From: CAYTBN01 sp964542165
Lineage (GTDB): Bacteria > Myxococcota_A > UBA796 > UBA9615 > CAYRNR01
DNA: 51,398 nucleotides
Direction of reading: 5' to 3'
NCBI GenBank assembly: GCA_964542165.1
Contig: CAZITQ010000036.1
Span: forward strand, 1-51,398
Within the stretch, counting starts at the first letter, position 1, and every line of letters starts with the position of its first letter. Made by a program: the position numbers and the translations under genes. The notes below the pieces were generated by a model. That model did not search any database. It was given only the letters and a program-made list of their open reading frames with translations, and was not told where the DNA came from. Below, piece after piece: positions 1 to 8,901 of the stretch.

Positions 1-1
1 C

Positions 2-2263
2 GACACCGGGGACGACGACACCGGGGACGACGACACCGGAGACGACGACACGGCCCCGGTCGACGCGGACGGCGACGGCTATGCGGAGGACGTGGACTGC
101 GACGACGGGGATCCCGACGTCCATCCGGACGCCGAGGAGGTCTGCGACGACATCGACAACGACTGCGACGGGCTGGTCGACGGCGGGGATCCCGACGTCC
201 CGGACGACGACGGCGACGGCTCGAGCGCGTGCAACGACTGCGACGACGCCGACCCGGCCAACTTCCCGGACAACGACGAGGTCTGCGACGGCCAGGACAA
301 CGACTGCGACGGCGACATCGACTCCGCGGACAGCGACATCCCCGACGACGACGGCGACGGCGTGGGGCTGTGCGAGGACTGCGACGACGCCGACCCCGAC
401 ATCCACCCCGGCCACCCCGAACTCTGCGACGGGATCGACAACGACTGCGACGGCCTGGTGGACGGAGGCGATCCGGACGTGCCCGACGTCGACGCGGATG
501 GGGTCTCGGAGTGCGACGACTGCGACGACGCCGAACCGGACGCCTATCCGGGCAACGCCGAGGTCTGCGACGGGATCGACAACGACTGCGACGGGGACGT
601 GGACTCGGACGACGCCGACATCCCGGACGGGGACGGCGACGGGGCCGACGAGTGCGTCGACTGCGACGACGCCAACCCGGACAACCACCCCCTCAGCCCC
701 GAGTTCTGCGACGGAATCGACAACGACTGCGACGGGCTGATCGACAGCGACGACCCGGACGTGCCCGACGGCGACCTGGACGGGTACGACGTCTGCGAGG
801 ACTGCGACGACGCGGACTCCACCGCCTTCCCCGGCGCCCGGGAGGGCTGCGGTGGGATCGACAACAACTGCGACGGGGTGATCAACGACTACACCACGAT
901 CCTGCCCGCCATCGACGGTTCGGACGACTTCATCGACGCCGAGGCCCTGACCCCCGTGGCCTGCTCGTCCGACGTGGACCTGGGCAACGTGCACTACTGC
1001 TACGACGAGATCGGCGGCCACGTGCAGTTCAAGCTGCTGAGCCACAACGTCATCTCGGCCGTGAACCAGGAGATCCAGATCCGCATCGATCTGGACGGCG
1101 TGGGCGACTGGCACGAGGCGGACTACACCCTGGATACCTGGGACGACGACGTCCAGGCGCTGACCGGCATGCTCTACGACATGGACCCGGTGTACTGGGT
1201 GCCCATCGCCCTCGCCGACCCCTTCGACTACACCCTGGGCTCGTCCCACGTGGAGATGGGCTTCTTCCACGGCAAGATCGACTTCGCCGACGAGATCTGG
1301 GTCCACATCAACGCCTGGTGCGAGTCGGGCGTGGGCATCGACTTCGCCCCGGACCTGGATCCCGACACCCCGTGGCTCCACATCGACCTGCCCGACTTCT
1401 GCGAGGACGCGGACGGGGACGGCAGCTTCGTGGGCGGCGGGTTCTGCGGCCCCGCGGACTGCGACGACGGCAGCCTGGCCGCCTACCCGGGCAACGCCGA
1501 GGACTGCTTCGACGGCATCGACAACGACTGTGACGGCCTGGTGGACGAGGACGAGGACGACGACGGCGACGGCTTCACCAACTGCGACGGGGACTGCGAC
1601 GACGACGACCCGGACCTGGAGCTGTGGGACGCGGACGGCGACGGTCACACCACCTGCGACGGGGACTGCGACGACAACGAGCCGGACATCTACCCAGGCG
1701 CCCCCGAGCCCTGTTCGGGCATCGACTACGACTGCGACGGCGCGCCCAACGACTTCACGTCGATCCTGCCTTCGGCCGACCCCGCGGACGACTACGTGGA
1801 CCAGGCGGATCCCACGCTGTCCGCGACCTGCGATGGGGAGTTCGACCTCTCCGACGTCCAGGTCTGCGCCGACGAGATCGACGGCACCCTGCAGTTCCGG
1901 CTCGTGTCCCACGTCGGCATCGCGGCCGCGGACCAGGAGATGCAGGTCCGCATCGACCTGGACGGCTCGGGGGCCTGGTACGAGTCCGACTTCGCGCTGG
2001 ACACCTACAACGCCGACCAGGCGGCCCTCACCGGCGCGTTCTACGACATGGATCCCGTGCCCTGGGACCAGGTCCAGGACGCCGATCCCTTCGAATACAC
2101 CCTGGGCACCGACCACGTGACCCTGGGCTTCGACCACGGCCAGATCGGTTTTCTGACCGACATCTGGGTCACGGCGGTGACGGTCTGCTCCGACTACCTG
2201 TCCTACGATTTCGCCCCGGACCTGACCCCCGATACCGACTGGGTGTACGTGGAGCTGAACTGA
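2..2263 (+). CDS. MopE-like Cys/Asp-repeat surface protein, 5' end outside window
   Basis: The frame is open from base 2, so the start lies upstream; the GTG at 92 is just an internal codon. The visible N-terminus is a TGDDD linker like those of the lipoproteins in this window. Then come eight repeats of the type CDxIDNDCDGxxD spaced by DxDGDG loops. These match the MopE-type putative metal-binding motif (PF11617) and thrombospondin-3-like calcium loops. Two homologous domains of about 165 residues interrupt the repeats, at roughly 895-1395 and 1755-2263. Both begin with ILP and contain (I/V)RIDLDG, YDMDPV and FAPDL. I do not recognise this domain. The protein is probably extracellular or cell-surface and metal binding. 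Its enzymatic role, if any, is unknown. Confidence 0.8.
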   Translation, partial: DTGDDDTGDDDTGDDDTAPVDADGDGYAEDVDCDDGDPDVHPDAEEVCDDIDNDCDGLVDGGDPDVPDDDGDGSSACNDCDDADPANFPDNDEVCDGQDNDCDGDIDSADSDIPDDDGDGVGLCEDCDDADPDIHPGHPELCDGIDNDCDGLVDGGDPDVPDVDADGVSECDDCDDAEPDAYPGNAEVCDGIDNDCDGDVDSDDADIPDGDGDGADECVDCDDANPDNHPLSPEFCDGIDNDCDGLIDSDDPDVPDGDLDGYDVCEDCDDADSTAFPGAREGCGGIDNNCDGVINDYTTILPAIDGSDDFIDAEALTPVACSSDVDLGNVHYCYDEIGGHVQFKLLSHNVISAVNQEIQIRIDLDGVGDWHEADYTLDTWDDDVQALTGMLYDMDPVYWVPIALADPFDYTLGSSHVEMGFFHGKIDFADEIWVHINAWCESGVGIDFAPDLDPDTPWLHIDLPDFCEDADGDGSFVGGGFCGPADCDDGSLAAYPGNAEDCFDGIDNDCDGLVDEDEDDDGDGFTNCDGDCDDDDPDLELWDADGDGHTTCDGDCDDNEPDIYPGAPEPCSGIDYDCDGAPNDFTSILPSADPADDYVDQADPTLSATCDGEFDLSDVQVCADEIDGTLQFRLVSHVGIAAADQEMQVRIDLDGSGAWYESDFALDTYNADQAALTGAFYDMDPVPWDQVQDADPFEYTLGTDHVTLGFDHGQIGFLTDIWVTAVTVCSDYLSYDFAPDLTPDTDWVYVELN

Positions 2264-2297
2264 ACGGACGGTCCCTGGCCCCGGGAGTCTCGACGCC

Positions 2298-3287
2298 ATG
2301 AGCAACCCCGAGTACACCGCCCGCATCAACCGGGTGATCGACCACATCGAGGGCAGCCTGGACCGGGAGATGACCCTGGACGAGCTGGCCGGGGTGGCCC
2401 ACTTCTCTCCGTACCACTTCCACCGGATCTTCAGCGCGATGACCGGCGAGACCCTGGGACGCTTCGTCCAGCGGTTGCGCCTGGAGAAGGCCGCAGCGCA
2501 GCTGATCCTCAACCGGGGCAAACCGATCACCGCGATCGCCCTGGACTGCGGGTTCACCTCGTCGGCCACCTTCGCCCGCTCCTTCCGCAGGCACTTCGGT
2601 GCCAGCGCCAGCGAGTGGCGGGAGGCGGGCGGTGAGCCGGATCGCAAGCAGGGCAAAGGCGAGCGCAACGACGGTCAAGCGGTGCGCAACGAGGGTCAAC
2701 CGGACCGCAACGGGTGCGAAGCGATCCTCGTGTCCGACCCGTACCTTGATCCCCAGACAACCCACCTGAACTGGAGGATCGAGATGAAGGGCAAGAGCGA
2801 ATTGACCGCGAACGTGGAGGTCGTGCGCCACGAGCCGATGACCGTCGCCTACCTGCGCCACGTGGGCCCCTACGCCGGCGACGCCGAGCTGTTCGGCCAG
2901 CTGTGGGGCTCGCTGATGCGCTGGGCCGGCCCCCGGGGCCTGCTGGGGCCGCAGACCCGGTCGATGACCATCTACCACGACAACCCCGAGATCACCGACG
3001 AGGACAAGCTGCGAATCAGCGTGTGCGTGACCGTGCCGTCCGACACGCCCGTGGACGGCGAGTTCGGCAAGATGGAGATCCCCGGGGGTGACTACGCCGT
3101 CGCCCGCTTCCAGTTGAAGCCGGACCAGTACGGCGATGCCTGGAACGCGGTGTACGGCGGCTGGCTCCCCGAGTCCGGCTACCAGCCCGACGACCGCCCG
3201 GCGTACGAGGAGTGCTTCTCCGACCCCAAGACCCACCCCGAGCACCTGCACGACGTGGCGATCTGCGTGCCGGTGCGGCCCCTCTGA
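2298..3287 (+). CDS. AraC-family regulator with GyrI-like effector-binding domain
   Basis: A protein of 329 aa. Residues 1-110 form an AraC/XylS double helix-turn-helix: the first helix pair follows TLDELAGVAHFSPYHFHRIF, the second lies near AIALDCGFTSSATFARSFRRHFG. A polar linker of about 50 residues, encoded partly by a 21-bp minisatellite, joins it to a C-terminal GyrI-like/AraC_E_bind domain (about 170-329, EVVRHEPMTVAYLRHVGPY to VAICVPVRPL). Proteins of this layout (Rob/SoxS-like relatives) usually sense small amphipathic molecules or drugs. The target is not evident: the convergent neighbour ends 6 bp away and the upstream gene is a surface protein. The start ATG is preceded by GGGAG. 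Confidence 0.85.
   Translation: MSNPEYTARINRVIDHIEGSLDREMTLDELAGVAHFSPYHFHRIFSAMTGETLGRFVQRLRLEKAAAQLILNRGKPITAIALDCGFTSSATFARSFRRHFGASASEWREAGGEPDRKQGKGERNDGQAVRNEGQPDRNGCEAILVSDPYLDPQTTHLNWRIEMKGKSELTANVEVVRHEPMTVAYLRHVGPYAGDAELFGQLWGSLMRWAGPRGLLGPQTRSMTIYHDNPEITDEDKLRISVCVTVPSDTPVDGEFGKMEIPGGDYAVARFQLKPDQYGDAWNAVYGGWLPESGYQPDDRPAYEECFSDPKTHPEHLHDVAICVPVRPL
2664..2714 (+). repeat. 21-bp minisatellite in AraC linker
   Basis: Two full 21-bp units (2664-2684 and 2685-2705), each starting CGCAACGA, and a partial third unit (2706-2714). They encode RNDGQAV and RNEGQPD in the interdomain linker. The length keeps frame, so unit number could vary without breaking the protein. Confidence 0.7.
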
Positions 3288-3293
3288 GCGGGA

Positions 3294-4154
3294 TCAGCCG
3301 AACAGCTCGGCCAGCTCCTCGGCCGCGTCGAAGGCGTCCCCGACCAGGGAGACCACGTCGTCGGTGGCGATGCCGAACTGATCGTGGACCGCCTCGACCA
3401 GTTCGTCCGAGCCCGTGCGCTCCTCGGGCTCGCGCAGGAAGGAGACCAGGGTCACCGCGGGGGGACAGACCAGGCCCTCGTTGCCCTCGCCCACCTCGCC
3501 GTGGTGGGCGCCGATGGACGAGGCCAGGATCTCGGGCAGGACCCACTCGGCGCACATCCAGGTGGCCACCTCGGGGTGGTTCCAGCCGAACTCGGCCTGC
3601 TCCAGCCGCGCCAGGTCGTCGTCGCTGTTGTGCCAGTGCTCCAGCAGGTCGCCGTACCGGGCGATCTCGTCGGAGGCCAGGACCGGCACGGCCATGTCCT
3701 GCAGCAATGCGGCGGTGAAGCTCTCGGCGGCCTGGGCCGGATGAAGCCGAGCGGCCAGGCTGCGGGCGGTGACCGCGCGCCGTGCCGCGGTTCGCCAGAA
3801 CCGGGTGGCGTCGTAGCCCTGGACCGGGTCGGTGGGGAGCGAATCCCGCACGGCCACGGCCAGTACCAGGGACTCCACCGTGGACAGGCCCAGCAGGCCG
3901 ATGGCCTGGTCCAGCGACGTGACCTTGCGCCGCACCGAGTACGAGGCGGTGTTCACCGCCTTGAGCACCCGGACCGAGAGCCCGGGATCGGCGCCCATCA
4001 CCTCGGCGATCATCGCCGGCGTGGAGCGGGGGTCGCGCATCCGCTCCAGGGTCTGCATGACCACCCCCGAGAACGTCGGCAGCTCGTGGGCGCCGAGCAC
4101 CTTGCGCAGCTCGGCCTGGGGGTCTTTCTTTCTCCGGGCGAAGAACTTGAACAC
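3294..4154 (-). CDS. HDOD-domain protein
   Basis: A protein of 286 aa starting at GTG 4154 with a strong AGGAGGAGG Shine-Dalgarno. It carries an HDOD domain (about 20-230), a HD-superfamily relative that usually lacks catalytic metal residues. Typical elements are LPTFSGVVMQTLERM, the PGLSVRVLKAVNTASY segment and LDQAIGLLGL. HDOD proteins act as signalling scaffolds in chemotaxis, motility and cyclic-di-GMP circuits. It lies 12 bp downstream of the pentapeptide/channel gene on the same strand, so the two are probably co-transcribed. Its 3' end faces the AraC gene with only 6 bp between stops. No output domain is fused to it. Confidence 0.85.
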   Translation of the reverse strand: MFKFFARRKKDPQAELRKVLGAHELPTFSGVVMQTLERMRDPRSTPAMIAEVMGADPGLSVRVLKAVNTASYSVRRKVTSLDQAIGLLGLSTVESLVLAVAVRDSLPTDPVQGYDATRFWRTAARRAVTARSLAARLHPAQAAESFTAALLQDMAVPVLASDEIARYGDLLEHWHNSDDDLARLEQAEFGWNHPEVATWMCAEWVLPEILASSIGAHHGEVGEGNEGLVCPPAVTLVSFLREPEERTGSDELVEAVHDQFGIATDDVVSLVGDAFDAAEELAELFG

Positions 4155-4166
4155 GGCCCCTCCTCC

Positions 4167-5252
4167 TCACTCCGCCCTGCGCGACATCTTGTTCGCGAAG
4201 ATGGAGAGTAATCCCCCGAGCACCACGTACCCCAGCATCACCTCGGCGACGGCGAGGATCTGGGCCGGCACCGACGCCGGCAGCACGTCGCCGTAGCCCA
4301 GGGTCGTGAGGGTGACGACGCTGTAGTACATGGACGAGAGCCAGGTCTGGTGATCCCCGTAGTCCAGGTCGACCTGGGTGTAGGCCAGACCGAAGGCCAC
4401 CGCGATCGCCACGGCGCACAGGGCCCAGCGGGTGAAACTCCGTCCGCAGTCCGAGGTGACCGACCACACGGTGTACAGCATCGCGGACAGCCGGTTCCGT
4501 TGACGGAACTCGAACAGGTAGTTCTCGTCCATGATGTGGCGCCGGACCAGGTAGGCACCGCAGAAGTCCACGTCCCGGACGTCGGTGCCGATCCAGGCCG
4601 CCCGCTCGAAGCCGGAGATCCGCTTGAGGCGCGCCCCCCGCAGGTCAGCGTCGGTGAAGTCGGCCCCGTGGACCTCGCTCTCCTGCATGTCCACGTGCCG
4701 CAAATCGGCCTTGGCGAAGTTCGCGTCGGTCAGGTCGGCGGTCTGCATCCGGGCGTCTGCGAGCCTGGCGCCCCTCAGGTCCGCGTCCACGAGGGTGGCC
4801 TTGCTGAAGGTCGCCCCCTCGAAGCGGGCGCTCACCCCCAGCGCGCCGGACAGGTTCGCTCCGCCGAAGCCGGCCCGATCGGCCACGCTCTGGTTGAGGT
4901 CGGCGCCGGTCAGATCGGCGCTGAGCAGCTCGGCTCCCGTCAGATCGGCCTCGAACAGCACCGTCCCCTGGAGCGTGCAGAACGAGAGGTTGGCCTGGCC
5001 CAGGTTGGCCTGGGCCAGGTGTGCACCGCTGAGGTCGCAACGGGACAGGTCCAGGCCCGAGAGGTCTTCCCGGGCCAGGTCGATGCCCCGGAGATCCGTG
5101 GGTCTCTCGGCCGGCGTCTTCGCCTCGCGCAGCACCCGCAGGGCCACGTCCCGGGCGGTCTCCCCCCCGTCCCCCGCCACTCGCCAGCGGGTCGTCAGGT
5201 CCCCCTGAGCGGACCGAGCCGCCCCCCCGTCGCCTGTCTCGTTTGGACTCAT
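4167..5252 (-). CDS. Pentapeptide-repeat protein with C-terminal two-helix potassium channel
   Basis: A protein of 361 aa; the chosen ATG at 5252 begins MSPNETGDGG. Residues about 50-235 are A(D/N)LxG pentapeptide repeats forming a right-handed beta-helix (ADLTGAELLSADLTGADL and similar). Residues 274-292 are one membrane helix, 304-325 a pore helix and filter reading TLGYGD (317-322), and 328-352 a second helix. This is the Ion_trans_2 potassium channel layout with a TLGYGD filter close to the classical TVGYG. The pentapeptide domain would be cytoplasmic. It may be a tethered regulatory or partner-binding module; that is inference. It is followed by the HDOD gene. Confidence 0.85.
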   Translation of the reverse strand: MSPNETGDGGAARSAQGDLTTRWRVAGDGGETARDVALRVLREAKTPAERPTDLRGIDLAREDLSGLDLSRCDLSGAHLAQANLGQANLSFCTLQGTVLFEADLTGAELLSADLTGADLNQSVADRAGFGGANLSGALGVSARFEGATFSKATLVDADLRGARLADARMQTADLTDANFAKADLRHVDMQESEVHGADFTDADLRGARLKRISGFERAAWIGTDVRDVDFCGAYLVRRHIMDENYLFEFRQRNRLSAMLYTVWSVTSDCGRSFTRWALCAVAIAVAFGLAYTQVDLDYGDHQTWLSSMYYSVVTLTTLGYGDVLPASVPAQILAVAEVMLGYVVLGGLLSIFANKMSRRAE

Positions 5253-5326
5253 GCCGCAAGTTTGCCTGGCGCGGCGGAGCGGAGACAAGGTTCGGCGCGT
5301 TTTCCCACCGCCGAAGGGCGGCGGGT

Positions 5327-6316
5327 TCAGCCGCCCTGGAGATCGGCCGCCAGGCGACGCAATCCCTCGTCGATGGAGATCCGGGGCTCGAATCCCAGGT
5401 CCCGGCGCGCGGCGGAGATGTCGTACCAGTGGGCCGTGGAGAGCTGGACGGCCAGGAACCGGGTCATGGGGGGATCGCCGCTCAGGGGGAGGACCTTGTA
5501 GGCAAGCTCGAGCACGGATCCGGCGAAGACGGCCAGTCCGGGGGAGATGCTCTTGTCGACGGGTCCGACCCCGCCCGCCTCCAGGATGCGGTCGATCATC
5601 TCCCAGTTGGAGATGGGCTCGCCCTGGCTGATGAAGTAGGCCTTGCCGGCGCAGGGGGCATCCGGAGACAGCCGGTCCAGGGCCAGCAGGTGGGCCTCGG
5701 CGGCGTTGTCGATGTAGACCACGTCGATGAGCTTGGGCTCGCTGCCGATCCGGCGCAGCCTGCCGGCCTTGGCGCGGGCGGTGAGCTTGGGCACCAGGTG
5801 GTGGTCCCCCGGGCCCCAGATCAGGTGGGGCCGCAGGGCCACGGTGGCCAGATCGGGCCCGTTGGCCTCGAGCACCATCCGCTCGGCGATGGCCTTGGTC
5901 TCGGGGTACGCGGCCTCGAAGTGGTCCGGGTAGGGGGCCGACTCGTCCACCCCCTCCACGTCTCCGCCCGCGTGGATCACCGACGGCGTGGAGGTGTACA
6001 CCAGGCGGCCCACGCCGTGCTCGCGGCAGGCGACCAGGACGTTCTCGGTGCCCGTGACGTTGGCGCTGAAGAACTCGGCGTGGGGGCCCCAGTCGCCGGC
6101 CTTGGCCGCCGTGTGGATTACCGCGTCGCACCCGGCGACCGCGCCGGACACCGCCTCGGCGTCGGCCAGATCCCCGCGGACCTCCTCGATCCCGTGCTCG
6201 GCCAGCTCCGGATAGGAGCCCCGCGCCAGGCTGCGGACCTCGTCGCCCCGGTCCCGGAGCTGCCGCGCCACCGCGAACCCCAGGAAACCACCGCCCCCGG
6301 TCACCAGGACCTTCAT
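5327..6316 (-). CDS. oleD: OleD, NAD(P)H-dependent 2-alkyl-3-ketoalkanoate reductase
   Basis: A protein of 329 aa in the extended short-chain dehydrogenase family. The Rossmann nucleotide-binding motif GGGGFLG is at residues 7-13 and the catalytic YxxxK is Y137-K141 (YPETK), with the Ser in YTSTPS near 110. In long-chain olefin synthesis OleD reduces the beta-keto acid made by OleA to the beta-hydroxy acid. Its ATG at 6316 overlaps the oleC stop as ATGA, so the genes are translationally coupled. The assignment rests on complete synteny with oleA, oleB and oleC as much as on the fold, since 3-beta-HSD-like relatives look alike. Confidence 0.9.
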   Translation of the reverse strand: MKVLVTGGGGFLGFAVARQLRDRGDEVRSLARGSYPELAEHGIEEVRGDLADAEAVSGAVAGCDAVIHTAAKAGDWGPHAEFFSANVTGTENVLVACREHGVGRLVYTSTPSVIHAGGDVEGVDESAPYPDHFEAAYPETKAIAERMVLEANGPDLATVALRPHLIWGPGDHHLVPKLTARAKAGRLRRIGSEPKLIDVVYIDNAAEAHLLALDRLSPDAPCAGKAYFISQGEPISNWEMIDRILEAGGVGPVDKSISPGLAVFAGSVLELAYKVLPLSGDPPMTRFLAVQLSTAHWYDISAARRDLGFEPRISIDEGLRRLAADLQGG

Positions 6317-7977
6317 CCGCGCCTCCCTGCGGCCCATTCGCCCAGCTGCTCCCGGTGGATCTTGGCGTTGTGACGGATATCGACCGGGAAGCCCTCGTGG
6401 AAGAGCACCTTGTGGATTCCGGCCGTCATCTCCTCGCCCGCCCCGAGCTCCAGCAGCTCCTCGCGGATCCCGTCGTGCTCGCTCGACGGTACGCCGTCCT
6501 CCAGTTCGATGCAGATCGCGGGCTCCTGGGAGCCGCGCTCGCCGATGCCCACCAGGGCGGACCGGTAGACCTTCGGGTGGCGGTTGAAGATGCCCTCGCA
6601 GCGCACGGCGTACAGGGGGCCCTCGGCCGTCTCCACCCGGTGCACCTTGCGGCCGCAGAACCAGACCCGGCCCTGTTCGTCGTAGTAGCCCAGGTCCCCC
6701 ATCCGGTGCCAGAAGGTGTCGCCGTCGACGATCTTGGCCAGGGCCGTTTGCTCGGGGCGCTCGTGGTAGGCCCGGGTGACCGTGGGGCCCCGCACCGTGA
6801 TCTCGCCCACCTCCCCCGACGGCACCGGCAGGTCGTCGCTCCACTCGGGGATCGCGCCGTCGTCGACCCGGATGATCTGCAGCTCGGTGGGCGATACGGG
6901 TCGGCCCACGCACACCCCCGCCCCGCGCTCGGTCTTCGCCGCAGTCTCCCCGAGGATCTCCGCGCTGCCCACGCAACACACCGGCAACGCCTCGGTCGCG
7001 CCGTAGGGCGTGACCACCTCCACGCCCTCGCCGAGCATCTTGCAAAAGCGCTGCTGCACCGCCGCGGGCACGGGTGCGCCGTTGGAGATCACCCGCCTCA
7101 GGGCGGGTAGCTTCACCCCGTGCTCGACCCCGTAGCGGCCCACGGTGTTCAGCAGGGTCGGGCTGCCGAACATGTTGGTGACGCCGAAGTCCTCGATGGG
7201 TCCGATGATGTTGCGCGGGTCCACGTGGGCCGGACGGGTGAAGTCCATGTCCGGGATCACGGTGGTCATACCCAGCGCCGGGTCGAACAGGGCGTACAGC
7301 GGGAAGCAGGGCAGGTCGATCTCGCCGGGTTCGATGCCCAGCATCTCCCGCAGCATCACCACCTGGTTCAGGAACTGACCGTGCTCGTAGAGCACCCCCT
7401 TGGGGATACCGGTGCTGCCCGAGGTGAACACGATCGCGGCCAGATCGTCCGCCTGCGTCGCCGGCGCGTCGTAGGGCTCGTCCGACTCCCCCAGCGCCCG
7501 TACCTGGGCCAGGGTGTACCCACCCCACAGCCATCGGCGGCCGCCCACGGTGACCAGGGTCTCGATCGAGTCCTTGCCCCAGCCGAGCAGCACCCTCGCC
7601 AGGTGGGCCTTGGGGATGCCGATGAAGGCCTCGGGGGCCGCCTCGGCGAGGCAGGTCTTGAGGCTCTTGGTGCCGATCCCAGGGTCGATCAGGACCGGCA
7701 CCGCGCCGGTCTTGAAGATCGCGAAGGTCAGCGCGAAGAACTCCAGCGACGGCTTGACCATCAGGGCCGTCTTGACCCCGCGGCCGATGCCGATGGACTC
7801 CAGCCCCCGGGCGATGAAGTCGCTCTGCTGGTCCAGCTGCTGGTAGGTGTAGTGGGTGTACGCGACGTTGCCCAGCTCGTCGCGGCCGTGGGGCACCATG
7901 ATCGCCGGCGTGTAGGGCTGGCGGCGGGCCATCTCGGTCAGGGCCGCGGCGAAGTTGACCCGCTCGCCGCCGCTCAT
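6313..7977 (-). CDS. oleC: OleC, ATP-dependent beta-lactone synthetase
   Basis: A protein of 554 aa in the AMP-forming acyl-CoA synthetase superfamily. The P-loop-like core is FTSGSTGIPKG at about 184-194; YGATEALPV supplies the adenylation loop. OleC activates the beta-hydroxy acid and closes it to a beta-lactone. The start ATG at 7977 overlaps the oleB stop (ATGA), and its own stop overlaps the oleD start. Its length matches stand-alone OleC. In actinobacteria oleB and oleC are often fused, whereas here they are separate as in Xanthomonas and Shewanella types. Assignment is firm because all four genes are present in order. Confidence 0.93.
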   Translation of the reverse strand: MSGGERVNFAAALTEMARRQPYTPAIMVPHGRDELGNVAYTHYTYQQLDQQSDFIARGLESIGIGRGVKTALMVKPSLEFFALTFAIFKTGAVPVLIDPGIGTKSLKTCLAEAAPEAFIGIPKAHLARVLLGWGKDSIETLVTVGGRRWLWGGYTLAQVRALGESDEPYDAPATQADDLAAIVFTSGSTGIPKGVLYEHGQFLNQVVMLREMLGIEPGEIDLPCFPLYALFDPALGMTTVIPDMDFTRPAHVDPRNIIGPIEDFGVTNMFGSPTLLNTVGRYGVEHGVKLPALRRVISNGAPVPAAVQQRFCKMLGEGVEVVTPYGATEALPVCCVGSAEILGETAAKTERGAGVCVGRPVSPTELQIIRVDDGAIPEWSDDLPVPSGEVGEITVRGPTVTRAYHERPEQTALAKIVDGDTFWHRMGDLGYYDEQGRVWFCGRKVHRVETAEGPLYAVRCEGIFNRHPKVYRSALVGIGERGSQEPAICIELEDGVPSSEHDGIREELLELGAGEEMTAGIHKVLFHEGFPVDIRHNAKIHREQLGEWAAGRRG

Positions 7978-8873
7978 CCCTCACCCTCCGGCAGCGGATT
8001 CGCCGCCAGGAACTCTTCCACCGCCGGTACGATGCGGTCGGCGGCGTCCTCCATCACGTAGTGGCCCGCGTCCTCGTAGCGGTTGACCTGGGCGTGGGGC
8101 CAGCGCTCTTGCCAGCCCGCCAGGAAGTGGTCGTCGAACACGAAGTCCTTGGCCCCCCAGCAGATCAGCGCCGGGGTCTCGGCGAACAGTTCGAGCTTGG
8201 CGTCCACCTCGGAGATCAGCTCGTAGCCCCGGTCACCGGGCTTCAGGGGGATGTCCTGGACGAAACGCAGCGTGGCGATCCGGTTGGCCCAGGAGTCGTA
8301 GGGAGCCCTGTACGCCCTGCGGACCTCGTCCGGCACGTCCGACTCGAAGGCGACCTTCGATGCGGTGTACGCGAAGAAGTTGAGTCCCCGGACCAGCAGC
8401 GCCCCCACCGGCGTGTCCCGCACCAGCCACAGGGGCCTGGGGAAGGGTTTCTCCGGGGGCAGGTGGAAGGCCGAGGTGTTCAGCAGCACGATCCGCCCGA
8501 TGCGCTCTGGATGCCGCACCGCGTAGGTCATGCCGATCATGCCGCCCCAGTCGTGCACCACCAGGGTGATCTTCTGCGGCGGATCGATCTCGTCGATCAG
8601 CCGTTCCAGATCGTCGGCCCTGCGGGCGAAGCTGTACTCGTAGCGGTCGTCTCCGGGCTTGTCGGACAATCCGCAGCCGATGTGGTCCGGCACGATGATG
8701 CGGTAGCGGTCCCTCAGGGCCAGCACGAGCTTGCGCCAGTAGAACGACCAGGTGGGGTTGCCGTGGACCATCACCACGGGCTCGCCGCGGCCCTCGTCCA
8801 GGTAGTGGTAGCGCAGCCCGTCCAGGTCCAGGTACTGGCCCTCGAACGGGTACAGCTCGGTGGGTACCTGCAT
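7974..8873 (-). CDS. oleB: OleB, beta-lactone decarboxylase (alpha/beta hydrolase)
   Basis: A protein of 299 aa related to haloalkane dehalogenases. HGNPTWSF (38-45) forms the oxyanion region, the nucleophile is Asp108 in VVHDWGG, and the catalytic His is His271 in EDAGHYV. In the ole pathway OleB decarboxylates the cis-beta-lactone to a cis-alkene. The start ATG at 8873 has GGAGACACC just upstream. It lies 28 bp after oleA and overlaps oleC. On its own it would be called haloalkane dehalogenase; the cluster makes OleB the better name. Confidence 0.92.
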   Translation of the reverse strand: MQVPTELYPFEGQYLDLDGLRYHYLDEGRGEPVVMVHGNPTWSFYWRKLVLALRDRYRIIVPDHIGCGLSDKPGDDRYEYSFARRADDLERLIDEIDPPQKITLVVHDWGGMIGMTYAVRHPERIGRIVLLNTSAFHLPPEKPFPRPLWLVRDTPVGALLVRGLNFFAYTASKVAFESDVPDEVRRAYRAPYDSWANRIATLRFVQDIPLKPGDRGYELISEVDAKLELFAETPALICWGAKDFVFDDHFLAGWQERWPHAQVNRYEDAGHYVMEDAADRIVPAVEEFLAANPLPEGEG

Positions 8874-8901
8874 GGTGTCTCCGTCGTGGAAGGGGCGGAG
8901 C

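Noticed and set aside
1..60. Possible CRISPR-like short repeats (GACGACGACACCGGG units)
   Set aside because: They are in-frame TGDDD codons without spacers of unique sequence; a coding microsatellite.
81..740. Thr/Arg-rich frame over the MopE-like repeats
   Set aside because: Low-complexity shadow of the Asp-rich coding repeat in another frame.
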